64,000 nt of DNA, taken from assembly GCA_964573725.1 (NCBI GenBank), contig CAZNLJ010000020.1, positions 32,472-96,471 on the forward strand, in the 5' to 3' direction. Below the pieces are notes generated by a model. The model ran no database searches. It was not told the DNA's origin and was given only the letters and a program-made list of their open reading frames with translations. The DNA is from UBA6168 sp964573725. GTDB lineage: Bacteria; Bacteroidota; Bacteroidia; Chitinophagales; Saprospiraceae. The position numbers and the translations under genes were made by a program. Numbering within the stretch: position 1 is the stretch's first letter; each line of letters starts with the position of its first letter. Shown piece after piece: positions 28,090-37,488 of this stretch.

Positions 28090-28410
28090 GTCTCGATCGG
28101 ATGGTTATGTCGGCAAGGCCCGGCGGCGGCACGCAGGACGAAGCCCCCCGCGTTCCGGCCGGACGGGTTGGAGCCGGAGCCCGCTCCGGGAAACGGACCG
28201 GCCGGAAGCTTGCCGCCACAGGATCGGGCGCGGATACCCGCATCCATGGGCGGTCCGTCCGCCGGGGCGGCGTGCCATCGCCGGGAAGCCTTGCGGGCCG
28301 CATCTCCGGACAACGGCGGCGCGGCGCAGGAAGGGGACGGCCGAAAGCGGCCGGCACCTGCGGGGCGGCGCCGTCGATCCAGGGACGGGCATGGGTTGAT
28401 GCCGGGAAAA
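28090..28410. other. GC-rich gap between the receptor and its upstream partner gene
   Basis: About 320 nt of very GC-rich sequence. Frames are open here on both strands, but their translations are Arg/Pro/Gly/Ala-rich and have no recognisable motif. No gene, hairpin with T-tract or promoter box stood out. It probably contains the receptor's leader region. Confidence 0.5.
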
Positions 28411-28962
28411 TCAGGAAGGAAAGCGGACAGGCAAGCGGCGCGGCGGCGGAACGGCAGGCGGTCGGAAGGCCGCTCCGGCCAGGAGACGACAGGAGAAGCG
28501 GGCGGTCCCGGGAGGCACGGACAAATCCGCCGCCGGCCAGGAAAGCGGCGGACAGAATAAGGACCACCGGAAATCGAGCCACCGCTGTTGGTGTGCCCGT
28601 TGCAGGGGGTCTTTCCCCAGGGCGCGTGACAAGAGGTCGTGGAGCTGTCGGTTCAAGGCGGTCTCCGCATGGTCCCACCAACACCAGAAAGTCATGGAAT
28701 CCGCCGATTCGGCCCGATACACCACATCGTAGAACTGCCCCCGGTAGGAAAATTCACCGGGGTGTTCCCATTCGGGCAAGGTGGCGGCCTGGTCTTTCCG
28801 GAAGGAGAGGCGGACCAGGTCTTCCCGGTCCAGGAGACCGACCAGTTGCCGCTTGATGGAACGGCGGACCTGGTCCCGCTGGCTGTGGAAGGCGAGCCAG
28901 GTGGCGATCGGCGGCAAGGCGACCAATGCGACCAGGAGAAGGACCGGAAACTGGGTTTTCAA
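28411..28962 (-). CDS. Small membrane-anchored protein upstream of TonB receptor
   Basis: 183 residues starting with a hydrophobic segment (FPVLLLVALVALPPIATWLA), so exported or anchored. The middle (RRSIKRQLVGLLDREDLVRLSF ... EWEHPGEFSYRGQFYDVVY ... DHAETALNRQLHDLL) is of a type often found beside TonB receptors in Bacteroidota; function unknown. The likely start is a TTG (reads as MKTQFPV); no ATG gives a better N-terminus. The last 40 residues are Pro/Arg-rich and may be a poorly conserved tail. It lies 321 nt before the receptor gene. Confidence 0.6.
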   Translation of the reverse strand: MKTQFPVLLLVALVALPPIATWLAFHSQRDQVRRSIKRQLVGLLDREDLVRLSFRKDQAATLPEWEHPGEFSYRGQFYDVVYRAESADSMTFWCWWDHAETALNRQLHDLLSRALGKDPLQRAHQQRWLDFRWSLFCPPLSWPAADLSVPPGTARFSCRLLAGAAFRPPAVPPPRRLPVRFPS

Positions 28963-29022
28963 GACACCACGAGATTGTCCGGTAAAAATAAGTTTTTCCT
29001 GTGGGAATCAACGTCCCGCCGC

Positions 29023-30225
29023 TCAGCCGCCACCGATTTGGTAGACGAACTGCCGGCCGTCCTTGTGGTCGCGGACGCGCTCGACCAGCTCCCGGCCAAA
29101 GGACGTCTTGCAGGCCAGGTTGATTTCCTTGATCAGGGTGGCCCGCCGGTATCGCTTGTTTTCGGCGGAACCGATGGATACGATGCCGAGCACCGTATCC
29201 AGTTCCTCCTGCGTCAGGGTTTGGCCCACCTTGGCCAACAAGGCGTCGAGGAGTTCGTTGTCGTCGTAATGGTCCGGCCAATCCGATGCCGGGACCGTCC
29301 GCTTCCGCCGGCGATACCAAATCAGGCCCGAGGCGACCAGCAACAGGGAGCCGGCCGACAAGGTCGCCAACCATACCCGCCGGTGGGGGGACGGCAAATC
29401 CAGGCTGGTGAAGAACGGAAACTCTTTCTCCATGGTGGTGGAAAAGACCGGTCTGCCGTCCGTGTCGTAGACAAACAGGCTGTTTCCGATGATGTGTTGG
29501 AGCAACAACTGCGAATCGTTGTCCTTCCCGAAATACCGCAAACGGTTTTGCAGGGTGGAATAGAGCTTCAGGGTGCGGTTGTCCGCCAAGATCCGGGGAC
29601 TGGTGGCGGGCAGGTAGGTGTATTGGTCGAAGGGCAGCGTGAAGTAGTTGTTCAGGTTATCCGACAAGAGGAACAGGTCGCCCAGGTTGCGCGTGGTTCC
29701 TTCCCGGATGTCGATTTCGTAGTTGGGGGAACAGCCGAAGACGCGGATGCCGAAGTCGGTGACCTGGGCGATGCCGAGCGGAAGCCCGCTGGAGTACGGA
29801 ATCAGCTCCCACTCCTTCGAATCGGGCATGAACTCGATCAGGTCGCCGTGGCTGCGCCAAAATCCATACCCGCCGTAGGAAAAGAGCCGGCCGTCGAAGA
29901 CGAACTTCATCGAGCCGAAGTTGTAGCCGTGGCTGTGCCCGCGGTATTGGTTGACCCAACGGCCGCCCTGCCAGCGGAAGACGTCCAGCATGCCGTCCGC
30001 CAGCAGGTAGGTGGCCTCCCCGACCGTCAGGATGTCGTACCGGTTGACGTCGTGCCCCGCGTCAAGGTAGGAACGGTGTATGTCGAGCGCCTGCCGGTAC
30101 TTGGCGAACACGGAATCCTTCGGCGCCAGCGGACCGGTATCCTTGTAGACGATGTGACCCGCCGTCGGTACGGTCGGCAGCAACAGGAGGAGCGCCAGCA
30201 GGCATTGGTTTATTGAAAAGGTCAT
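29023..30225 (-). CDS. Membrane-anchored propeller protein with cytoplasmic C-terminal domain
   Basis: About 400 residues. A signal peptide (MTFSINQCLLALLLLLPTVPTAG) is followed by a Kelch-like propeller region (about 40-270; TVGEATYLLADGMLDVFRWQGGRWV, GRLFSYGGYGFWRSHGDLIEF). A single membrane helix lies at about 285-304, then RRRK and a cytoplasmic domain of about 90 residues. That domain (LTQEELDTVLGIVSIGSAENKRYRRATLIKEIN ... ELVERVRDHKDGRQFVYQI) looks like a winged-helix-type end seen in other Bacteroidota proteins; this is recalled, not searched. The layout suggests a one-component transmembrane sensor. The ATG at 30225 is set by the signal peptide. Confidence 0.72.
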   Translation of the reverse strand: MTFSINQCLLALLLLLPTVPTAGHIVYKDTGPLAPKDSVFAKYRQALDIHRSYLDAGHDVNRYDILTVGEATYLLADGMLDVFRWQGGRWVNQYRGHSHGYNFGSMKFVFDGRLFSYGGYGFWRSHGDLIEFMPDSKEWELIPYSSGLPLGIAQVTDFGIRVFGCSPNYEIDIREGTTRNLGDLFLLSDNLNNYFTLPFDQYTYLPATSPRILADNRTLKLYSTLQNRLRYFGKDNDSQLLLQHIIGNSLFVYDTDGRPVFSTTMEKEFPFFTSLDLPSPHRRVWLATLSAGSLLLVASGLIWYRRRKRTVPASDWPDHYDDNELLDALLAKVGQTLTQEELDTVLGIVSIGSAENKRYRRATLIKEINLACKTSFGRELVERVRDHKDGRQFVYQIGGG

Positions 30226-30451
30226 GTATATGGTTGTTTGTGGTATGCGAACGGCAGGGCCGGCACAAAACCGGTTCCGAAGGCCTGGGTTGGCCGACCG
30301 GATCCCTCCCGTCGGCGATGGTGCTTCCTGTAAAAGGTGAAAATGCCCGAGCAGGAGCAGGACAGCCTGCCGGGCGGTGGGGGCCTGCCTGTACGCGACG
30401 GTCATCGCCCACCCTGCCGATTCACGGAGATAAATTTAGTTAAATTCTGTT

Positions 30452-30465
30452 TTCAACCGGTTGAA
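30452..30465. promoter_or_regulatory. Perfect 14-bp palindrome upstream of katG (possible operator)
   Basis: TTCAACCGGTTGAA is its own reverse complement. It lies about 20 nt before the -33 element of the candidate katG promoter, a position suited to a dimeric activator or repressor. A nearby 13-mer (TTTAAATCGGTTT, 30472-30484) recurs inverted upstream of the MscS gene. Confidence 0.4.
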
Positions 30466-30487
30466 TTTCTGTTTAAATCGGTTTGTT

Positions 30488-30517
30488 TTTGGTTGGAAGG
30501 CGATAATTATATTTTTG
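30488..30517 (+). promoter_or_regulatory. Candidate katG promoter
   Basis: TTTG at 30488-30491 is followed after 18 nt by TATTTTTG at 30510-30517, a full match to TTTG-N17-23-TAnnTTTG. The predicted start of transcription is near 30523, which leaves a long untranslated leader before the katG ATG at 30901. Both boxes are seen directly; activity is inferred. Confidence 0.45.
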
Positions 30518-30900
30518 TTTTTTATTTATGAAATTGTTTGTCAGATTATTAATATATCAGCGACCGTTTGGTATTGGGGCAGCCAGGAAGTAATCCCGAA
30601 CGCATGGCAAGCGGGGCATCCGCGCAGCAGGGACGGTGCCGCCAACCGGTTCACCGGGTATACCAACAGGTTTCCGACCCACCCGGTCCCTGTAACGGAT
30701 CGCGATCCGGCAGCTTGTTGAACATAAACCCGCGATGTTGGTTTTCCTTGTACGGATGGGTAAATCCGACCGGCCAATGGGATGAAAGTCACCCAGGATA
30801 GCGTTGGAATTGCCTAATATTGCGGCTCGGTCCGACAGGACGGTTCCATCCGGAACAGCAAGCACAGCCATCAATTCATTCAATTACCAATCATAGAAAA

Positions 30901-33138
30901 ATGGACAACAACAAACATTCCGGTACGACCGCCTACAACATGAACGGGGAATCCAAATGCCCGTTCTCCGGTACGGTCACGAAGCACAGCGCCGGCGGCG
31001 GTATGCGGAACCGCGACTGGTGGCCCAACCAACTCCAGCTCAACATCCTCCGCCAACATTCCTCGCTTTCCAACCCGATGGACCCCGGGTTCGATTACGC
31101 AAAGGCCTTCCAGTCGCTCGACCTGGCGGAATTGAAACGGGACATTTTCGCACTGATGACCACCTCGCAGGATTGGTGGCCGGCCGATTACGGCCATTAC
31201 GGGCCGTTCTTCATCCGCATGGCCTGGCACAGCGCCGGCACCTACCGCGTGGCCGACGGCCGCGGCGGCGCCGGTTCCGGCACCCAACGCTTCGCCCCCC
31301 TGAACAGCTGGCCGGACAACGCCAACCTCGACAAGGCCCGCCTCCTCCTTTGGCCCGTCAAACAGAAATACGGCCGCCGGATCTCCTGGGCCGACCTCAT
31401 GATCCTCGCCGGCAACTGCGCCCTCGAATCCATGGGCTTCAAAACCTTCGGTTTCGGCGGCGGCCGCGAAGACGTATGGGAACCGGAAGAGGACATCTAC
31501 TGGGGTGCCGAAGGCGAATGGCTGGGCGACAAACGCTACTCCGGCCAACGCGACCTCGAAAACCCGCTCGCCGCCGTGCAGATGGGCCTGATCTACGTGA
31601 ATCCCGAAGGCCCCAACGGCAAACCGGATCCCCTCGCCGCCGCCGTCGATATCCGCGAAACCTTCGGCCGCATGGCCATGAACGATGAGGAAACCGTCGC
31701 CCTGATCGCCGGCGGCCATACCTTCGGCAAAACCCACGGCGCCGGTGACCCCACCCAATATGTCGGCCCGGAACCCGCCGGCGCCTCCATCGAGGAGCAA
31801 AGCCTCGGCTGGAAAAACACCCTGGGTACCGGCAACGGCAAATTCACCATCACCAGCGGACTGGAAGGGGCCTGGACGACCACCCCGATCCAGTGGAGCA
31901 ACAACTATTTCGAAAATCTCTTCGGCTACGAATGGGAACTGACCAAAAGCCCCGCCGGCGCCTACCAATGGAAACCGAAGGACAATGCCGGCGCCGGCCT
32001 CGTCCCGGATGCCCACGACCCCGCCGTCACACACGCCCCCTTCATGCTGACGACAGACCTCGCCCTGCGCTTCGACCCGGCCTACGAGAAGATCTCCCGC
32101 CGCTTCTATGAAAACCCCGACGAGTTCGCCGATGCCTTCGCCCGCGCCTGGTTCAAACTGACCCACCGCGACATGGGCCCCCGCAACCGCTACCTCGGCC
32201 CGGAAGTCCCCGCGGAAGTGCTGATCTGGCAAGATCCCGTCCCCGCCGTCGACCACCCGCTGGTCAACGACCAGGACGTCGCCGAACTGAAAGGTAAGAT
32301 CCTCGCCTCCGGCCTCTCCGTCTCCGAACTGGTCTCCACCGCCTGGGCCTCGGCCTCCACGTTCCGCGGCTCCGACAAACGGGGCGGTGCCAACGGCGGC
32401 CGGATCCGCCTGGCTCCCCAAAAGGACTGGCAGGTCAACAATCCGGCCCAGCTCACCAAGGTCCTCCAAACCCTGGAAGGGATCCAACTGGCTTTCAACG
32501 ACAGCCGGTCCGATGGCAAAAAGGTTTCCATCGCCGACCTGATTGTCCTCGGTGGCTGCGCCGCCGTCGAAAAAGCCGCCCAGGCCGCCGGGTTCCATGT
32601 CTCCGTCCCCTTCACGCCCGGCCGCACCGATGCGTCCCAGGCCCAGACGGATGTCGATTCCTTCGCCGTACTCGAACCGACCGCCGACGGCTTCCGCAAC
32701 TACCGCAAGACCCTCTATACCACCTCCGCGGAGGAAATGCTCGTCGACAAGGCCCAGCTGCTGACGCTCTCCGCACCGGAGATGACCGCCCTCGTCGGCG
32801 GTATGCGCGTCCTCAACACCAACTTCGACCACGCCCGCCACGGTGTCTTCACCCACCGGCCGGAAGTCCTCTCCAACGACTTCTTCGTCCATCTCCTCGA
32901 TATGGGAACCTCCTGGAAGGCTACCTCCGATGACAACGAATCGTTCGAAGGCCGCGACCGACTTTCCGGAAACCTGAAGTGGACCGCCACCCGCGTCGAC
33001 CTCATCTTCGGTTCCAATACCGAACTGCGCGCCATCGCCGAAGTGTATGCCTGCCACGACGGGCAGGAAAAGTTCGTCCATGATTTCGTGGCCGCTTGGG
33101 CCAAGGTCATGAACCTCGACCGCTTCGACCTGGCTTGA
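30901..33138 (+). CDS. katG: Bifunctional catalase-peroxidase KatG
   Basis: 745 residues, the normal KatG length with both the active N-terminal and the degenerate C-terminal peroxidase domain. The distal site is Arg106-Trp109-His110 (FIRMAWHSAGTYR). The Trp109-Tyr232-Met258 adduct residues are all present (MGLIYVNPEGPNG; GRMAMNDEE), and the proximal heme ligand is His273 (GGHTFGKTHGA). The enzyme removes hydrogen peroxide in the cytoplasm. The ATG at 30901 is chosen because homologs start just before SKCPF. It is a single-gene unit with its own terminator; no OxyR-type gene is adjacent. Confidence 0.98.
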   Translation: MDNNKHSGTTAYNMNGESKCPFSGTVTKHSAGGGMRNRDWWPNQLQLNILRQHSSLSNPMDPGFDYAKAFQSLDLAELKRDIFALMTTSQDWWPADYGHYGPFFIRMAWHSAGTYRVADGRGGAGSGTQRFAPLNSWPDNANLDKARLLLWPVKQKYGRRISWADLMILAGNCALESMGFKTFGFGGGREDVWEPEEDIYWGAEGEWLGDKRYSGQRDLENPLAAVQMGLIYVNPEGPNGKPDPLAAAVDIRETFGRMAMNDEETVALIAGGHTFGKTHGAGDPTQYVGPEPAGASIEEQSLGWKNTLGTGNGKFTITSGLEGAWTTTPIQWSNNYFENLFGYEWELTKSPAGAYQWKPKDNAGAGLVPDAHDPAVTHAPFMLTTDLALRFDPAYEKISRRFYENPDEFADAFARAWFKLTHRDMGPRNRYLGPEVPAEVLIWQDPVPAVDHPLVNDQDVAELKGKILASGLSVSELVSTAWASASTFRGSDKRGGANGGRIRLAPQKDWQVNNPAQLTKVLQTLEGIQLAFNDSRSDGKKVSIADLIVLGGCAAVEKAAQAAGFHVSVPFTPGRTDASQAQTDVDSFAVLEPTADGFRNYRKTLYTTSAEEMLVDKAQLLTLSAPEMTALVGGMRVLNTNFDHARHGVFTHRPEVLSNDFFVHLLDMGTSWKATSDDNESFEGRDRLSGNLKWTATRVDLIFGSNTELRAIAEVYACHDGQEKFVHDFVAAWAKVMNLDRFDLA

Positions 33139-33223
33139 TATGACCGGACCTACCGGGACCGGACCCCGTCCGGTCCCGGCTGCCGGCTCCATCCCCGACG
33201 GATACGCCGGCTCCCTGTCAACG

Positions 33224-33263
33224 AAAAAGAGACTCCCCGCCGGAGCCTCTTTTTTTTTTTTTT
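33224..33263 (+). terminator. Rho-independent terminator after katG
   Basis: The stem AAGAGACTCC / GGAGCCTCTT has one mismatch, a CCGCC loop, and a run of more than ten T directly after. It is a textbook terminator 86 nt after the katG stop. Confidence 0.85.
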
Positions 33264-33341
33264 CGATACCCCCTCTCGGCCGTTGGTCCGATACCCTCAT
33301 CCCTTCATCCGGTTTCTCGGTCCCATCCCCCCATCCCAACT

Positions 33342-33349
33342 TATTTTTA
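33342..33349 (+). promoter_or_regulatory. Possible -7 box of the M61 peptidase gene
   Basis: TATTTTTA matches TAnnTTTG in seven of eight positions and lies 28 nt before the ATG at 33378, just after the katG terminator. No clear -33 TTTG is visible. Confidence 0.3.
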
Positions 33350-33377
33350 CCCGACTTTCCAAACAAATGAAACCGAA

Positions 33378-35270
33378 ATGACCTACGCCGCTCCGTACCT
33401 CGCCGCATGGCTGGCCTTGTCCCTGCCGACACTCCTGACCGCCCAATCCGCTCCCCAACTTTACCTGGCCGACCTGCGGACGGCCACGGACCACACCCTC
33501 CTGGTCACCGTCCCCGTCGAAGACGAAACCGTCCGCCACTTCGGGGATACCATCCATTTCCACTTCGCCAAGACCATCCCGGGCACTTATGCGGAACTCG
33601 ATTACGGCCGGTTCATCGACCGGTTCCAGGCTTTCGGCCCCCTCGGCCAATCCCTTCCGGTCCTACGGCCCGACCCGAACACCTTCCTGATCGTCGGCCA
33701 CCCCGATACCCTCCGCTATACCGTCCGCGATACCTACCACCACCCCGTCAAGAAAAACAAGGTCTTCGAACCGGCCGGCTCCAATGTCCAGAAGGACCGC
33801 AACCTGGTCTTCAACAACGCCGCTTTCTTCGGCTTCTTCCGGGGCATGGAAATGCACCCGGTCGAACTGACCGTCGCCCATGCCGGCACCCTGACCGCCC
33901 TCAGCTCCATGGACTTTACCGCCCAGGGGGATTCCTACCGGTTCCGGGCCGCCAATTACCACGATTTCGTAGACAATCCCATCCTCCTCGGCGTCCCGGA
34001 CACCACCTCTTTCCAAGTCGCCAACTGCCGCGTCACCATCGGTATCTTCAACGAAAGCGGCCGCCGCATCAGCACCGATATCCACCGCGAAATCGAAGCC
34101 TCCATGCTCGCCCTGGCCCGCTTCTTCGACCACCGACTTCCCGTCGATGAATATAATTTCCTCCTCTACCTGCGCGACTATACCGAACTCCAGCCCCTCC
34201 TCGACGGGGAAGATACCGGACTCTTCACCTTGCTGCGCGCTTTCCGCCGATTGAAAGGACAGGCCTTCGGTGCCCTCGAGCACGGTACTTCCTCCTTCTA
34301 CTTCCTGCCGGACTTCGGCAACGACCTGGTCGTCGAATCCGTCAAGGATGTCGCCATCCATGAATTCCTCCATATCCTGACCCCGCTCAACCTCCATTCG
34401 GAACACATCGAACACTTCGACTTCGTGCGGCCCACCATGTGCCGACACCTCTGGCTCTATGAAGGGGTGACGGAGTATTTCGCCGGCCTGACCCAGGTGC
34501 AGGGCAAGGTCATCGGCACCCGCGAATACCTGCAATCGGTGCTGCGTGGAAAAATCAGGGCCGCATCGGATTTCCCGCACACCGCCATGTCCTTTACCGA
34601 AATGAGTGAAAATGTGTTCGCGGAACCCTACAAGTCCCAGTATATGCAGGTGTACCAACGCGGCGCCCTGCTCGGCGCCCTGCTGGATATCGAACTGGTC
34701 GCCCTGACGGAAGGACGCCTCAACCTCCGCGATGTCGTCTTCGAATTGAGCCGCCGCTACGGACCGGATGCCTTCTTCGATGCCGACCGCTTCCTGTCGG
34801 AATTCGTCGCCGCTTCCCACCCCGGCATCCAAGCCTTCTTCGACCGCTATGTGGACGGCCGCGAACCGCTCCCCGTCGCGGAGATCCTCGCCAAGGCCGG
34901 TGTTTTCTACGCCGCCGAATACGAGGGGGAAATCCCCGCATCCCCTTTCGAAGGGGTGGTCTTCAAGAAATTGGTCACCGGCAACCTCGCCACGGTCCGG
35001 AAAGTGAAAAAGGAAAATACGCTCGGCTTCCTGCCGGGCGACCGCGTGGACCGCGGCAAGGCCGCCGACTTGTACGGCATCCAGGAATTCGGCTTCCGCG
35101 CCGGTACGGCCGTAGACCTCCCGGTGCTGCGGAACGACCGGCCCATAACCGTTCCCTTCACGACCCGGCTGGTGCCCGGCAAGTCCTCCCATGTCCTGTA
35201 TCGACTGCCCGATCCGACGCCTGCCCAGCAAAGGGTCTTCCGTCGATGGCTCGGAACGGATGCGGAATAA
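33378..35270 (+). CDS. M61 family metallopeptidase (glycyl aminopeptidase type)
   Basis: 630 residues with a signal peptide (to about residue 23, LLTAQS). A large N-terminal beta domain precedes the catalytic domain. The zinc motif is HEFLH with His328 and His332, and the third ligand region is HLWLYEGVTEYFAGL, as in M61 peptidases. A reduced PDZ-like C-terminus follows (FEGVVFKKLVTGNLATV ... FLPGDRVDRG). The family cleaves N-terminal Gly or Ala from peptides in the periplasm. Standalone gene 107 nt after the katG terminator. Confidence 0.92.
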   Translation: MTYAAPYLAAWLALSLPTLLTAQSAPQLYLADLRTATDHTLLVTVPVEDETVRHFGDTIHFHFAKTIPGTYAELDYGRFIDRFQAFGPLGQSLPVLRPDPNTFLIVGHPDTLRYTVRDTYHHPVKKNKVFEPAGSNVQKDRNLVFNNAAFFGFFRGMEMHPVELTVAHAGTLTALSSMDFTAQGDSYRFRAANYHDFVDNPILLGVPDTTSFQVANCRVTIGIFNESGRRISTDIHREIEASMLALARFFDHRLPVDEYNFLLYLRDYTELQPLLDGEDTGLFTLLRAFRRLKGQAFGALEHGTSSFYFLPDFGNDLVVESVKDVAIHEFLHILTPLNLHSEHIEHFDFVRPTMCRHLWLYEGVTEYFAGLTQVQGKVIGTREYLQSVLRGKIRAASDFPHTAMSFTEMSENVFAEPYKSQYMQVYQRGALLGALLDIELVALTEGRLNLRDVVFELSRRYGPDAFFDADRFLSEFVAASHPGIQAFFDRYVDGREPLPVAEILAKAGVFYAAEYEGEIPASPFEGVVFKKLVTGNLATVRKVKKENTLGFLPGDRVDRGKAADLYGIQEFGFRAGTAVDLPVLRNDRPITVPFTTRLVPGKSSHVLYRLPDPTPAQQRVFRRWLGTDAE

Positions 35271-36027
35271 GTCCCGCGCCCCTCGTTTTTTTTCTCCCTA
35301 CCCTGCCGAACCGGGACGGGGCATCCGTTTCCTCCGGCGCAAACCACCGGCACCTTCGGAACAGGATGGCCCGGTATGGATGCTTATCCCTGCCGGCATC
35401 CCGTCGACCGGGCAAAGGATTTCCAAAATCCTCCGCCATGTTTCGAATACATGTTGCTAATTTTGGCCTGTTCCGCACGGACCGGCAAGCGCAATAAGAA
35501 GGGTAGCGGACCGCCAAAAAACAGCCGGACCGGTACCGGAATCAACACGCTGCACGCCATCCACCTGCATGATCGTCAAATGGCCGGCCGCACAGGACCG
35601 GCCCCAGCCGTGGGAATGACCCGCAGCGCTCCGCTCCGATGAGGCATTCGGCGATGTACCGGAGCGGACAGGAGGGTGTCGGCATCCTGTCAAACCACGA
35701 CCGGACAAACCGAAAGTGCCAAAATTTGGCAACGTTTTGGACCTACATACCCCGGATGAACCGGCCGGGAAGCTGTAGGAAGCGCAATTGGTGCTGCCGT
35801 ACGCACAGGCAGATTTACCTGACCCCGATGCGCGGATCCGGAGCACGACATGGCTATCTTTTACATCCGGACCGAAACACCCGCCTACGTTCCCCCCGGC
35901 AATGCCGCCGAAGCGACCGATCGGCAAGAAAATATACCCGGATCGGCAAGTTAGAAAAAGTACCCACGCCAGGGAAGGATGCGCACCGACCCGACATCGC
36001 CTTTGAAGGGAATGACAGACAACCATC
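35271..36027. other. 757-nt gene-free stretch before the MBOAT operon
   Basis: Open frames on either strand here are Arg/Ser/Gly-rich and unrelated to anything I recognise, so I call none. It contains a 13-bp palindromic element GCCAAAATTTGGC at 35718-35730 and a TATCTTTT box at 35855-35862. No tRNA or riboswitch fold was recognised. The stretch marks the left edge of the AT-richer MBOAT/SGNH pair. Confidence 0.55.
35855..35862 (+). promoter_or_regulatory. Possible -7 box of the MBOAT operon
   Basis: TATCTTTT matches the Bacteroidota -7 consensus TAnnTTTG in seven of eight positions, about 165 nt before the MBOAT start. No clear -33 TTTG at the right distance. Confidence 0.3.
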
Positions 36028-37479
36028 ATGCTGTTCAACTCCATTGATTTTGCAATTTTCCTGCCCGTCGTCTTTTCACTCTATTGGTTGGCGACAAATA
36101 GGGACCGGAGACTACAAAACATCCTGATTGTCATCGCGAGCTACGTGTTTTACGGCTGGTGGGACCCGCGGTTCCTGGCGCTGATCCTATGCAGTACCCT
36201 TGTGGACTATTCCGTTGGGCTCGGGCTAAGGCGGTCGGAAAACCGGACAAAAAGAAAAATCCTGCTTCAGACAAGTATTTTGGTGAATATCGGACTGCTT
36301 GGCTTCTTCAAGTATTACAACTTTTTCCTGGACAACTTCATCGCCGCCTTCTCATTTTTCGGAACGGAGATCCGGGCCGATGCGCTGACCGTCATTTTAC
36401 CGGTCGGAATCAGTTTTTACACATTTCAGACTTTGGGGTACAGCATCGACGTGTATAAGCGGAAGCTGGAACCGACGGAAGACTTTATCGCCTTTTCCGC
36501 ATTTGTCTGCTTCTTTCCGCAATTGGTCGCAGGACCCATTGAAAGTGCCTCGCACTTGTTGCCCCAATTTTATGCAAAAAGGACTTTCGACTACGCCCGG
36601 TCAGTGGATGGCATGCGGCAGATCCTTTGGGGCTTGTTCAAGAAAATAGTGATTGCCGACAATTGTGCCGAATATGCGAACCTTATTTTCAATAATCCGG
36701 CGGACTATTCAGGCAGCACGCTTGTCCTGGGGGCCTTGTTTTTTACATTTCAGATTTATGGCGACTTTTCGGGCTATTCGGATATTGCAATCGGTACTTC
36801 CCGCCTGTTCGGCTTCGATTTGATGCAAAACTTCAACTTTCCCTACTTTTCAAGGGATATCGCGGAATTTTGGAGACGTTGGCATATATCCCTTTCCACC
36901 TGGTTCAGGAATTACCTCTACATCCCCTTGGGGGGCAGTCGGGGTGGTACATGGACGAAGGTTCGAAATACGTTCGTCATTTTCCTGGTAAGCGGCTTCT
37001 GGCACGGCGCAAATTGGACATTCGTTGTTTGGGGCTTGTTGAATGCCCTTTACTTCCTACCGCTCCTATTGACCCGTAGCAACCGGAAAAATTTTGAAAT
37101 TGTTGCCAAAGGCAAGTTGTTCCCGAAAGCGAAGGAACTGCTCTCGATGTCGCTGACTTTCGCTTTGACCGTGTTTGCCTGGATATTCTTCCGGGCGGAA
37201 GATATCGGACACGCCATCCGCTACATCGCCGGGATCTTATCACCTTCGCTTTTCACCATACCGGCATTCGCCGGCGTGGAAAAAAGCTGGCCTGCCGCAT
37301 GCCTGGTCCTTTTTTTCGTCCTGATGGAGTGGACGGGCAGGGAAGGACCTTATGCAATTTCACATTTTGCGCAAAAATGGTACAGGCCGATAAGATGGTC
37401 TTTCTATTCGCTGATAATTTTTTTGATCGGAATGTTCATGTCAACCGTTGAAACGCCCTTCATCTATTTCCAGTTCTAA
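36028..37479 (+). CDS. MBOAT family membrane O-acyltransferase (AlgI/DltB-like)
   Basis: 483 residues with about ten membrane segments. The MBOAT core motif EFWRRWHISLSTWFRNYLYIPLGG (280-303) and the catalytic-type His in SGFWHGANWTFVVWG (His326) are present. Such proteins pass an acyl (usually acetyl) group across the inner membrane for O-acylation of an exopolysaccharide, teichoic-type polymer or other surface glycan. The partner SGNH gene starts 9 nt after the stop. Codons are visibly richer in A/T at third positions than in neighbouring genes, which suggests acquisition by transfer. The glycan target is unknown; no polymerase genes are adjacent. Confidence 0.93.
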   Translation: MLFNSIDFAIFLPVVFSLYWLATNRDRRLQNILIVIASYVFYGWWDPRFLALILCSTLVDYSVGLGLRRSENRTKRKILLQTSILVNIGLLGFFKYYNFFLDNFIAAFSFFGTEIRADALTVILPVGISFYTFQTLGYSIDVYKRKLEPTEDFIAFSAFVCFFPQLVAGPIESASHLLPQFYAKRTFDYARSVDGMRQILWGLFKKIVIADNCAEYANLIFNNPADYSGSTLVLGALFFTFQIYGDFSGYSDIAIGTSRLFGFDLMQNFNFPYFSRDIAEFWRRWHISLSTWFRNYLYIPLGGSRGGTWTKVRNTFVIFLVSGFWHGANWTFVVWGLLNALYFLPLLLTRSNRKNFEIVAKGKLFPKAKELLSMSLTFALTVFAWIFFRAEDIGHAIRYIAGILSPSLFTIPAFAGVEKSWPAACLVLFFVLMEWTGREGPYAISHFAQKWYRPIRWSFYSLIIFLIGMFMSTVETPFIYFQF

Positions 37480-37488
37480 GGGATCCAT

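Larger units (their letters stand above)
30226..30900. other. Long intergenic region upstream of katG
   Basis: About 675 nt between the divergent sensor gene and katG. It is clearly AT-richer between 30430 and 30560, where it holds a 14-bp palindrome and a good Bacteroidota promoter candidate. From 30560 to 30900 no gene is supported on either strand; if the promoter drives katG, this is a leader of roughly 375 nt. Confidence 0.6.

Noticed and set aside
28090..28410. Frameshifted C-terminal part of the small gene at 28411-28962
   Set aside because: A hydrophobic stretch exists in another frame, but the gene has a plausible end in its own frame and the downstream frames are low-complexity.
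30880..33432. 850-codon open frame opposite katG
   Set aside because: Composition is Gly/Glu/Val/Asp-rich with no motifs; the plus strand has an intact KatG with all active-site residues.
35457..36044. Possible gene of 195 codons on the minus strand in the gene-free stretch
   Set aside because: Ser/Gly/Arg/Cys-rich translation without motif, overlaps the MBOAT start, no promoter box on that strand.
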